The translations under genes and the position numbers were made by a program. This document shows, in pieces, positions 17,905-24,997 of a DNA stretch of 64,000 nt; position 1 is the first letter of the stretch, and every line of letters begins with the position of its first letter. This DNA is from Caulobacteraceae bacterium (lineage in GTDB: Bacteria > Pseudomonadota > Alphaproteobacteria > Caulobacterales > Caulobacteraceae), in assembly GCA_947441065.1 (NCBI GenBank), contig CANESI010000002.1, positions 90,191-154,190 of the forward strand, given 5' to 3'. The notes under the pieces are model-generated. The model made no database searches. It was not told the origin of the DNA and worked only from the letters and a program-made list of their open reading frames with translations.

Positions 17905-18939
17905 ATGACCAAGACCCAAGCACCATTGGAATTGATGGGGGCTCCGGGCTCGCCCTATACCCGTAAGATGGTGGCCTTGCTGCGCTATCGGCGCATCCCC
18001 TATGCGGTCCATTGGACGTCGGGTCGTCCGCCCAAGCCGGGCTATCCGGTCCCCAAGGTGCCGCTCTTGCCGACCTTCTACTATCCCGATGGTCAGGGCG
18101 GCCTTGAGGCCGTGACCGATTCCACCCCCCTGACCCGTCGGCTTGAGGGGGAATATGAGGGGCGCTCGGCGATCCCGACCGATCCTGTCCTGTCGTTCTT
18201 GAATGACCTGATCGAGGACTATGCGGATGAGTGGCTGACCAAGGCCATGTTCCACTTTCGTTGGTACCATAAGGCCGACCACGACAATGCTGGGCCCATG
18301 TTGGTCTATTGGGCGCAGAACCGGTCCGACCCGGTTGCAGCCAAACAGTTCTCTGATGCCATTTCGAAGCGCCAATTTGATCGGCTCTATGTGGTTGGAT
18401 CCAACCCGGTCACCGCAAAGACCATTGAGTCCAGCTATGAGCGCCTGATCGATATTCTCGACGCCCTTTTGCAGCACAAGGGCTATGTCTTGGGCGGACG
18501 GCCGTCGTCGGCGGATTTCGCCCTCTATGGTCAACTAACCCAACTGGCGATTATTGAGCCAACCTCTGCGGCCATCACCATAGCGCGATCCTATCGGGTG
18601 CGGGCCTGGTTGGATCTGATGGATGATCTGTCGGGGCTCGACCCGCAAGAGGGCGACTGGTTTACAGCCGATGAGGCGCGCGCGGCCCTATCACCGCTCT
18701 TGGCCGAGATTGGCCGGGTCTATGCCCCGTTCTTGCTGGCCAATGCCAAGGCGGTCATGGCGGGTGAAAAGAGCTTTGATACCGAGATTGATGGCCTAGC
18801 CTGGACCCAGCCGAGCTTCCCCTATCAGGCCAAGTGCCTCAAATGGCTACGAGACGGCCATGGGGCCCTTTCCGATAATGAGCGGGGTTCTGTCGATGGT
18901 CTTTTACAGGGCACAGGGTGTGAGTCCCTGTTCCAATAG
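17905..18939 (+). CDS. glutathione S-transferase family protein
   Basis: A 344-residue protein with an N-terminal thioredoxin-like GST domain (LMGAPGSPYTRKMVALLRYR, then the DSTPLTRRLE glutathione-contact region) and a helical C-terminal domain (GGRPSSADFALYGQLTQL). It is about 120 residues longer than classic GSTs. The ATG at 17905 has GGAGGA just upstream, whereas the longer frame has no ribosome site. No catalytic Cys is at the expected position; Ser-Pro-Tyr occupies it. The substrate is unknown. Confidence 0.8.
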   Translation: MTKTQAPLELMGAPGSPYTRKMVALLRYRRIPYAVHWTSGRPPKPGYPVPKVPLLPTFYYPDGQGGLEAVTDSTPLTRRLEGEYEGRSAIPTDPVLSFLNDLIEDYADEWLTKAMFHFRWYHKADHDNAGPMLVYWAQNRSDPVAAKQFSDAISKRQFDRLYVVGSNPVTAKTIESSYERLIDILDALLQHKGYVLGGRPSSADFALYGQLTQLAIIEPTSAAITIARSYRVRAWLDLMDDLSGLDPQEGDWFTADEARAALSPLLAEIGRVYAPFLLANAKAVMAGEKSFDTEIDGLAWTQPSFPYQAKCLKWLRDGHGALSDNERGSVDGLLQGTGCESLFQ

Positions 18940-19070
18940 GCACCTAGCGGCCTTCGGATCAGAAAACTAGCACTGTAGAATATTGATAATTACCTAGTTT
19001 GGCATTAGGCCTCTTCTCTGTCCCGTGACCTGTAGATCGGAGACTTGAGCGGGAGGCCGAACTGAATCTG

Positions 19071-21170
19071 ATGGTGCCTCCACCCTCTCAGCAGGTCGCG
19101 ATCCGCCGCCAGCAATTGCTTCGCCTTTTTGCGGTGTTGGTCATCGCCGCTGGCGCTACCATTGTCACCGTGGTGGGGCTTGCCTACTATTCGGCTAGGC
19201 TCATCGATCGGGCGAGCCTGCAGCAGGAAACCCTACAGGTCTCCCGGCGCGTCGATAGCACCCTCGTCAAAATGCAGAATGATGTGCGCTCGGCGGCGGT
19301 TTGGAACGATGCGCACGCCCAAAGCTTGGCTCAAAACGCCGCTTGGCTTCATGAGAATATCGGGAAATATTTCTCTGACTATATGAGCTATCCGGTCTCT
19401 GTCGTCTTCACCCCAGGCGGCAAGCCCATCTATGCCGCTCGGGATAGCAAAATTGTCGCTGTGTCACGGGAGGCCCAGTTCATCGCCGCTGTCGCGCCAA
19501 TGGTCCGTGCCGTTCGAGATGAATCCATCACGAGAAACAGTATGGCTTCAGACCATCGCGCCTATGGGTTCGCCGCCCACGTGGCGCGAGAAGGCATAGT
19601 TCTGGTGGGCGGCAGCCCCTATTTTGTCGTGGTCTCGAACATTGTTCCAGAGGATGCCGCCCATCGCGACGCCAACTTTGAAGATCCACTGGTCGCAACG
19701 GGGCAGCGGGTGTCCAGTATCCTTCCGCGCCTGTCGCAAGATTTGGCGCTCTTTCGTCCACGGCTATTGTTGCAGGGCGCATCCACCTCTGAGCCCTATG
19801 TCGCCCTGTCGGCGCCTGATGGGGCGCCAATCGGCAAGATTTCATGGCGCGCTAACCGCCCGGGCGGTCGATTGCTGATCGACGCCGCCCCCGCCCTGGT
19901 TCTCGTGATCTTGGTCGCTTTGGCCGCCCTGTTTGCGGGAATGGTCCGCATCCGCCGCCTCTTTGTGGATCTGGTCAATCATGAGACCGCCTTGGATGTC
20001 AGCCGACAGGAGGCGGAGGCGGCCAATCTCGCCAAGACCCGGTTCTTGGCCAATATGAGCCACGAGCTTCGAACGCCCCTCAATGGCATCATCGCCATGT
20101 CTGAAATGCTGCACCAGCAACAGACAGACCTCAAGGGCCGAGAGATGACGCGCACGGTGGTGGCATCAGGCCGAATATTGGAGCGGGTCCTCAACGATAT
20201 TCTTGACGTCGCCAAGATTGAGGCCATCGATGTCGAGTTTGAGCGCGTGCCCTTCGACATGGATCGGTTGTTGTTGGATGTCGCCGCCCTGCACCGCGCA
20301 ACGGCTGAGGCCAAGGGGCTAAGGATGGAGCTCAACATCTTGCCTGGCGCGGCAGGAACCTACATCGGTGACCATGTGCGGGTCAGTCAGGTCATTTCCA
20401 ACCTGCTCAGCAATGCCGTAAAGTTTACTGACCAAGGCCGCGTGGCCATCACGGCGCGCCGCTGTGCAACCGGTCTGCATTTGGTCGTCAGCGATACGGG
20501 CCAAGGCTTTGACCGCGCCACATCGGATCGCCTGTTCAAGCGGTTTGAGCAGGGAGACAGCTCAATCAATCGCCGTCACGGCGGCACCGGCCTTGGCCTT
20601 TGGATAAGCCGCGCCTTGGTGCGAGCCATGGGCGGAACCATTCGCGTGCGCTCCATTGTCGGCAAGGGCACGCTGTTCTCGGTCCACCTTCCCCTCGAGC
20701 GGAGCCAGGCTGAAGGGCCTGCAGTGGTGGAAGTGGCTTTGGGAAGCCAACCCAAAGACGAGGATGGCCTACATCCCATTCGTGTTCTTGTCGCCGAAGA
20801 TCATGAGGTCAATCAGAGGGTCATGATAATGATCCTCGACACGATCGGGGCCAAGGTGACCTTGGCGGAAAATGGTGCCTTGGCTGTTGAGGCCTTTAAG
20901 GACGCGGACTTCGACGTCATCTTGATGGATACCCAGATGCCGATCATGGATGGGCTGATTGCCACAACCAAGATCCGTGAGCTAGAGGCTGCCAGCGGCG
21001 CGTCGCGCACCCCCATCGTCGCTGTGACCGCCAATGCCATGGCAGCGGATCGTGAGGCGAGCCTGAGGGCTGGTGCGGACTATCATTTGAGCAAGCCGGT
21101 TCGCCCCGCCGCCCTTATAGAGGCCCTGTCCCAGCTACTCGCGCCGGTTGTTATTAAAGAAGTTCATTAA
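19071..21170 (+). CDS. hybrid sensor histidine kinase/response regulator with CHASE4-like sensor
   Basis: A 699-residue membrane kinase. Two membrane helices (about residues 17-40 and 284-306) frame a periplasmic domain of about 240 residues that looks like CHASE4 (VKMQNDVRSAAVWNDA). A HisKA domain has H331 in NMSHELRTPLNG; the ATPase has NLLSNAVKF, DTGQGF and GGTGLGLWI; the C-terminal receiver has the phospho-acceptor D620 in ILMDTQMPIMDG and the lysine in HLSKPV. There is no output domain and no paired regulator next to it, so signal probably passes through a phosphotransferase such as ChpT (inference). The next gene starts 36 bp later. Confidence 0.9.
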   Translation: MVPPPSQQVAIRRQQLLRLFAVLVIAAGATIVTVVGLAYYSARLIDRASLQQETLQVSRRVDSTLVKMQNDVRSAAVWNDAHAQSLAQNAAWLHENIGKYFSDYMSYPVSVVFTPGGKPIYAARDSKIVAVSREAQFIAAVAPMVRAVRDESITRNSMASDHRAYGFAAHVAREGIVLVGGSPYFVVVSNIVPEDAAHRDANFEDPLVATGQRVSSILPRLSQDLALFRPRLLLQGASTSEPYVALSAPDGAPIGKISWRANRPGGRLLIDAAPALVLVILVALAALFAGMVRIRRLFVDLVNHETALDVSRQEAEAANLAKTRFLANMSHELRTPLNGIIAMSEMLHQQQTDLKGREMTRTVVASGRILERVLNDILDVAKIEAIDVEFERVPFDMDRLLLDVAALHRATAEAKGLRMELNILPGAAGTYIGDHVRVSQVISNLLSNAVKFTDQGRVAITARRCATGLHLVVSDTGQGFDRATSDRLFKRFEQGDSSINRRHGGTGLGLWISRALVRAMGGTIRVRSIVGKGTLFSVHLPLERSQAEGPAVVEVALGSQPKDEDGLHPIRVLVAEDHEVNQRVMIMILDTIGAKVTLAENGALAVEAFKDADFDVILMDTQMPIMDGLIATTKIRELEAASGASRTPIVAVTANAMAADREASLRAGADYHLSKPVRPAALIEALSQLLAPVVIKEVH

Positions 21171-21206
21171 ATATTTATAGTCAACACTATAGACATAGAC
21201 ATCCGC

Positions 21207-22388
21207 ATGCCTGTGCGGATTGGGCCGCTGCTTGCGCCATCATTCCGAGTCCATGAGATCTGTGTGACCAGCCGAATCGTCCGCAAACTCTCTAGCCTGC
21301 AAGAGACGGCGGCTAGCTCACGGGTTCTAAACCTTGTGGCGACGTGGAAGCAAAGTGGCCCTCAGGCCCAGTATGCGGACCGACCACTGCTTGAAAATCG
21401 GGTGCTTAATCGTAGTATCATCGTCAAGCACCAGCTCCGGGCCAATGAGCGGGTCTATTTTGACGACAAACGTCTATCGGCCACCAAGATCATCATCCCC
21501 ATCGATATGGATAATTTAAACACGGGCGGCTATTCGATCTTCATCGGTGAACGAAACTATGAGGCCCGGCTAAGAACCATTTTGGGATCCCATTCGCGGC
21601 ACAATGCGCGCGATCGAGAGGTCCTGAACATGCTCGACGCCCTGCCCTCCTTTGATCCCTTTCTGCTTCGAGAGGCCGTGGTCAAGAAGGGGCTCGATGT
21701 CGCCCCCTGCTATTTTGAACTGTCGCCCGCTGACCTAGCCTCCATGCGGGCATTGGCCACCGAGGAGGTGTCGAGCCTGGTGCGGCTGTCCTTTTCCGGA
21801 AATGCAGGCCTCGTCGCCTATACGGATCGGCTTATCAGCAAGATCTTGGCCACCAAGCCGGATGAGCAGCTGGAACCGCTTCGCCACACCCTAAAGCTCT
21901 CGCTCGAGGAGTTTGAAGAGGGGCTGTTCTGCTGGAAGGCCTTTCTCTATTATAAATGGGCTCAGAATGACATTTTAGACAATGCTCAGGCCCTGATCGA
22001 AGACATCATCAACATCCAGCCCATGGGGTTTATGAAACAGTCTGAGCGGCAATGTCTCAACCATTCGCGCATGGTCACACGGCGCGGCCTGATGGATGCG
22101 CTCGACAATATTGAGAAGATCGTCTTGGTCTATGACCGCGCCTATTGCGATCTGATCAAGAAGGGCAGCCCCCTGCTCTTTCGCGAATTTCTGCTCACCG
22201 CGCCCCGGCTATTTCATCAGTTGGGCGGCCAGCTTGCGGCCATCAACCATATGAGCCACTTCTGGGCCTTCCGCTTCCACAGCCGCTATGCCAACCCCAA
22301 AATTTCTGGCCCAGATCTCATCGAGCTATTTCTGGATTTTCAACAGGGTCTGGGCATCAGCACCTATAAGGGTGCCAAGGTCTGGTAG
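21207..22388 (+). CDS. unrecognised 393-residue protein after the hybrid kinase
   Basis: I do not recognise this protein. It has no signal peptide or membrane segment, a basic N-terminal 60 residues, a central part with TKIIIPIDMDNLNTGGYSIF and a helical C-terminal half (residues about 170-390) with EEFEEGLFCWKAFLYYKWAQ-like aromatic-rich helices and a final GLGISTYKGAKVW. Codon use looks like the neighbours. It starts 36 bp after the hybrid histidine kinase on the same strand and ends 14 bp before the stop of the convergent winged-helix gene, so it may be the kinase's operon partner. The ATG has no strong ribosome site; a later GTG at 21264 is possible. Confidence 0.7.
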   Translation: MPVRIGPLLAPSFRVHEICVTSRIVRKLSSLQETAASSRVLNLVATWKQSGPQAQYADRPLLENRVLNRSIIVKHQLRANERVYFDDKRLSATKIIIPIDMDNLNTGGYSIFIGERNYEARLRTILGSHSRHNARDREVLNMLDALPSFDPFLLREAVVKKGLDVAPCYFELSPADLASMRALATEEVSSLVRLSFSGNAGLVAYTDRLISKILATKPDEQLEPLRHTLKLSLEEFEEGLFCWKAFLYYKWAQNDILDNAQALIEDIINIQPMGFMKQSERQCLNHSRMVTRRGLMDALDNIEKIVLVYDRAYCDLIKKGSPLLFREFLLTAPRLFHQLGGQLAAINHMSHFWAFRFHSRYANPKISGPDLIELFLDFQQGLGISTYKGAKVW

Positions 22389-22402
22389 GCCCTCAGGGTG
22401 GG

Positions 22403-22885
22403 TTAGTGCTTGGTCAGGCGCTCATTAAGCTGAATGATGCTGTCGATCTTTGCCGTCATATCCGCCGTCATATCGTCGGGGATGGTGCAGCGATAGAGGC
22501 GCGACCCTTCACGCGAAATCACGCCCTTTTCCGCCAGCTCGACGCATTTGCGGCGCGCGGTCTCGCGCGGAATGCCGGTCATCTGTGAGATGCTGCTAAC
22601 CGACAGAAGGCCGTCCTGCATGGCGCTGTTCCCCGAGGCGCTCCCATAAAGGATGCTGCGGGTTGAATCGGACGTGGCCGCCAAGAAGAAGGCGCAGAAA
22701 ATGGTCGCGCTGATGAAGTCACCACCTGCCCAACGGTTAGAGACCCCGCTGATGCTGGTCAGCATGACGTTGGAAAAGGCCTGCAGAAGGGCCAGTTCCT
22801 TAAAGGCGTGAGATGTTTTTTCCGATTCGACCTTCGAAATGGTCACGGCAGCTGCATCGAGGTCCTTCTGAACGGGTAATCCCAT
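22403..22885 (-). CDS. winged helix-turn-helix transcriptional regulator
   Basis: A 160-residue protein. The region at about residues 95-125 (VSSISQMTGIPRETARRKC, then VELAEKGVISREG) is a CRP/GntR-like winged helix. The N-terminal 90 residues are helical and hydrophobic in places (DFISATIFCAFFLAATS), with no nucleotide-binding fold. The ATG at 22885 has GGAG upstream. A perfect 25-bp palindrome begins 28 bp upstream, suggesting autoregulation. It converges on the 393-residue gene. The family beyond 'winged helix' is not recognised. Confidence 0.75.
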   Translation of the reverse strand: MGLPVQKDLDAAAVTISKVESEKTSHAFKELALLQAFSNVMLTSISGVSNRWAGGDFISATIFCAFFLAATSDSTRSILYGSASGNSAMQDGLLSVSSISQMTGIPRETARRKCVELAEKGVISREGSRLYRCTIPDDMTADMTAKIDSIIQLNERLTKH

Positions 22886-22912
22886 CGTTGCTGCTCCAAA
22901 CCCTATGAGGCC

Positions 22913-22937
22913 CGGATGAAGCGGACCGCTTCATCCG
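22913..22937. promoter_or_regulatory. perfect 25-bp palindrome upstream of the winged-helix gene, candidate operator
   Basis: CGGATGAAGCGG and CCGCTTCATCCG form perfect 12-bp arms around a single central base at 22925. It lies 28 bp upstream of the start codon at 22885. The near-zero spacer suits a dimeric DNA-binding protein better than an RNA hairpin. Autoregulation by the adjacent winged-helix protein is inference. Confidence 0.55.
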
Positions 22938-23115
22938 TATTCTGATCAAATGTGAAGCCTATCTAAGTTCAGGGTGGATACAATGATGTTGTAGCCTAAA
23001 GTAGACGATTGTCGCCCAAAATGGGCATTGGCCCAGTGTTTTTGGTCGGGTTCTCATAAATAATACATTATTTGCGTGTAATTTCCGTTAGGGCACGCCC
23101 AAAGATTCTTTAATC

Positions 23116-23130
23116 AATGATATAATCATT
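23116..23130. promoter_or_regulatory. 15-bp AT palindrome, possible operator
   Basis: AATGAT (23116-23121) and ATCATT (23125-23130) flank ATA. It lies in the AT-rich gap between the winged-helix gene and the tRNA. Such short AT palindromes occur by chance, so support is weak. Confidence 0.25.
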
Positions 23131-23396
23131 AGGCTAGGTTCCTGACACGAGTGTTTTTAAATCCCTCAACTTTGGTAACTAAAATAATGTGTCAGCGACT
23201 GTGCCAATAGAACTCTTCTGCTGCGGGGGGGGTTACCCGTAAAAGTGTTTTCAACCCTGTGCGCCGTCTGCAGCGCGGGTTCCGGCCCCCGCAGCGGTTC
23301 GTGCGCAGAAGGGAGCGTCTTGAACTGAAACCAGACGAGGGCCGCGCAACGGCGCTTGGCAAATGGCCCTTGGAGCGCTAAACAGCGCCACGGTTA

Positions 23397-23472
23397 GCCG
23401 CTTTAGCTCAGCCGGTAGAGCATCGCATTCGTAATGCGGGGGTCAGGTGTTCGAGTCACCTAAGCGGCACCA
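23397..23472 (+). tRNA. tRNA-Thr (anticodon CGU)
   Basis: The 76-base gene folds as a cloverleaf: acceptor arms GCCGCTT (23397-23403) and AAGCGGC (23462-23468) pair perfectly, the D arm is GCTC...GAGC, the T arm AGGTG-TTCGAGT-CACCT, and the anticodon loop TTCGTAA carries CGT at 23430-23432, reading ACG (Thr). The CCA end is encoded (23470-23472). It is followed after 31 bp by the convergently oriented DUF2442 gene. No second copy of its 3' end was seen nearby. Confidence 0.95.
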
Positions 23473-23503
23473 TATTTTTCAATGCCATTTAAAAACTCAA
23501 AAA

Positions 23504-23896
23504 TCAGGCTGCCGACTTGCGTGGGCGTCCTCCGAGAAGGCCGTTGGCTTTGGAGGCCCGAGTGCGCGCTATCGAGCGTTTCATGAGCCTTGAGCCCAGT
23601 TGATCCTCCAAGAGTTGGGGAATGGAAATGTCTGCGTCCAGACGATCGATCCTTAGGCCGTAACCGCCGCCCTCGATCGTGACATGAAGCAGATCGTCTG
23701 CGCTCGCCCCCTCCAGACCGGGAAGCGCTTGAAGGGGGAAGCCGACCACCGCGCCAGAGTTGAGCGTGATCATCATCCTGTCCGCGCGTCGGTCATATCG
23801 CGCCGAGACGGCGGCCAGTTGGCGTTTCATTTGCCCTTCGGTCCGGCGCGTGATGGCTGCGAATTCAGCATCGGTTGGAATCTCAAACTTGGCCAT
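23504..23896 (-). CDS. DUF2442 domain protein, putative antitoxin-like partner
   Basis: A 130-residue protein whose central part (YDRRADRMMITLNSG, VVGFPLQALPGL, LRIDRLDADISIPQLLEDQ) is the DUF2442 domain. N- and C-terminal extensions flank it; the tail ANGLLGGRPRKSAA has an AT-hook-like GRPRK, suggesting DNA binding. It overlaps the upstream DUF4160 gene by 14 bp, so the two are co-translated. DUF4160 and DUF2442 genes are often neighbours and have been suspected to form toxin-antitoxin pairs; no activity can be read from the sequence. Confidence 0.8.
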   Translation of the reverse strand: MAKFEIPTDAEFAAITRRTEGQMKRQLAAVSARYDRRADRMMITLNSGAVVGFPLQALPGLEGASADDLLHVTIEGGGYGLRIDRLDADISIPQLLEDQLGSRLMKRSIARTRASKANGLLGGRPRKSAA

Positions 23897-24149
23897 GGAT
23901 TGCCCACCATTTCATACAGATTGCAGCGAGGTCATCGGCAATAGCCGAGCCGATTTCGATAATTTCCGACGCCTTAAACATCGTTGATTCCAACAGTTTT
24001 ACAGGCCCGTCCGGGCAATTTAGCGCGAAAAGTGCCCTACCTCCGCCCTTCTTTACGGCGTGAACATGGGGCGGTGCATGGTCGTTCGTATAGATACGAA
24101 CAGAGATATTTCGGATGGTCAGAACGGTTGGCACACTCAACCATGCCAT
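23883..24149 (-). CDS. DUF4160 domain protein, putative toxin-like partner
   Basis: An 88-residue protein with the DUF4160 signature: VPTVLTIRN at the start, RIYTNDHAPPHVHAV with three conserved histidines, and IIEIGSAIADDLAAICMKWW at the end. The ATG at 24149 lies inside a 26-bp inverted repeat; a GTG at 24134 would give the more usual SVPTV-like start. Its 3' end overlaps the DUF2442 gene. Small size, two-gene operon, operator-like repeat and position beside a tRNA resemble a mobile toxin-antitoxin or stress module, which remains inference. Confidence 0.8.
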   Translation of the reverse strand: MAWLSVPTVLTIRNISVRIYTNDHAPPHVHAVKKGGGRALFALNCPDGPVKLLESTMFKASEIIEIGSAIADDLAAICMKWWAIHGQV

Positions 24150-24173
24150 AACCTAGAATTTTGTCTAGGTTAT
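24148..24173. promoter_or_regulatory. 10-bp perfect inverted repeat at the DUF4160 start, candidate operator
   Basis: ATAACCTAGA (24148-24157) and TCTAGGTTAT (24164-24173) form perfect arms around ATTTTG. The left end overlaps the start codon of the DUF4160 gene (24147-24149), the usual place for an autoregulatory operator of a two-gene module. A hairpin in a short leader is the alternative. Confidence 0.5.
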
Positions 24174-24231
24174 TGTCTTGAAGGGAGAGGGCGCGCCCCT
24201 ATTGAGAATCTCACGGCCCAACCAATGCATA

Positions 24232-24254
24232 GATTATTCCGATACTAAATAATC
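24232..24254 (+). promoter_or_regulatory. 7-bp inverted repeat upstream of ahpC, possible LysR/OxyR-type site
   Basis: GATTATT (24232-24238) and AATAATC (24248-24254) are perfect arms nine bases apart, about 77 bp before the ahpC start. AT-rich spaced repeats of this kind are typical of LysR-type regulators, and ahpC is a classical OxyR target. The exact OxyR consensus (four ATAG/CTAT elements) is not matched. Confidence 0.35.
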
Positions 24255-24330
24255 AAAAGATCACTTTTATCTATCAATCCCCTTGCCCTATCTCTCCGTT
24301 CACTGAGACACCAACCCCCGGAGAGACCCC

Positions 24331-24894
24331 ATGTCCCTGATCAATACGACCATTAAGCCCTTTTCCGCCGACGCCTATAAGGCCGGCAGGTTCATTACTG
24401 TCACCGACGCCGATCTGATGGGCAAGTGGTCTGTGGTGTTCTTCTACCCCGCCGACTTCACCTTTGTTTGCCCAACCGAGCTGGAAGATCTGGCCGACAA
24501 TTACGCGACCTTCCAATCCTTGGGCGTCGAGATCTACAGCGTCTCAACCGACACCCACTTCGCCCACAAGGCTTGGCACGATACGTCGGAATCGGTCGGC
24601 AAGATCCAATATACGATGGTCGGCGACCCCACCGGCACGATCAGCCGCAATTTTGAGGTCATGATCGAAGAGGCCGGTCTTGCTGATCGCGGCACCTTCG
24701 TCATCGACCCCGAAGGCAAGATCCAGATCGTTGAGGTCAATGCCGGCGGTATCGGCCGCGATGCGGGCGAGCTGCTGCGTAAGGTCAAGGCCGCGCAATA
24801 TGTTGCTTCGCACCCTGGCGAGGTCTGCCCGGCCAAGTGGCAAGAGGGTGAGAAGACCCTCGCGCCGTCGCTTGATCTCGTCGGCAAGATCTAA
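24331..24894 (+). CDS. ahpC: alkyl hydroperoxide reductase subunit C (2-Cys peroxiredoxin)
   Basis: AhpC reduces hydrogen peroxide and organic hydroperoxides. The peroxidatic cysteine is C47 in [10 protein letters not shown] and the resolving cysteine C166 in [10 protein letters not shown]; the YF-type C-terminus is replaced by DLVGKI. 187 residues, as in the enterobacterial AhpC group. GGAGA precedes the ATG. The reductase gene ahpF follows after 103 bp with a strong hairpin in between. Confidence 0.97.
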   Translation: MSLINTTIKPFSADAYKAGRFITVTDADLMGKWSVVFFYPADFTFVCPTELEDLADNYATFQSLGVEIYSVSTDTHFAHKAWHDTSESVGKIQYTMVGDPTGTISRNFEVMIEEAGLADRGTFVIDPEGKIQIVEVNAGGIGRDAGELLRKVKAAQYVASHPGEVCPAKWQEGEKTLAPSLDLVGKI

Positions 24895-24923
24895 CCGACC
24901 CTTCCTCTGATACCCCCTTCCAA

Positions 24924-24961
24924 GGGGGGCCTAGCATCGATCCTTCACCGCTAGGCCCCCT
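24924..24961 (+). terminator. strong hairpin between ahpC and ahpF
   Basis: GGGGGCCTAGC (24925-24935) and GCTAGGCCCCC (24950-24960) pair perfectly over 11 bp with a 14-base loop. No T-run follows, so it may act as a partial terminator or protect the 3' end of an abundant ahpC message, giving more AhpC than AhpF. Confidence 0.6.
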
Positions 24962-24997
24962 GAGGGTCACCTCATCGCACTATTCGGAGCCCATCCC

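Larger units (their letters stand above)
22886..23396. other. 511-bp AT-richer non-coding stretch before the tRNA
   Basis: No convincing gene is present. It holds a 25-bp palindrome (22913-22937), two mutually exclusive hairpins sharing one arm (23014-23035), a 15-bp AT palindrome (23116-23130), an eight-G run near 23225 and, just before the tRNA, a GCGCT-aaac-AGCGC hairpin around 23375-23388. The first two thirds are clearly AT-richer than the surrounding genes. Position between a regulator and a tRNA fits a promoter region or an island edge. Confidence 0.6.
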
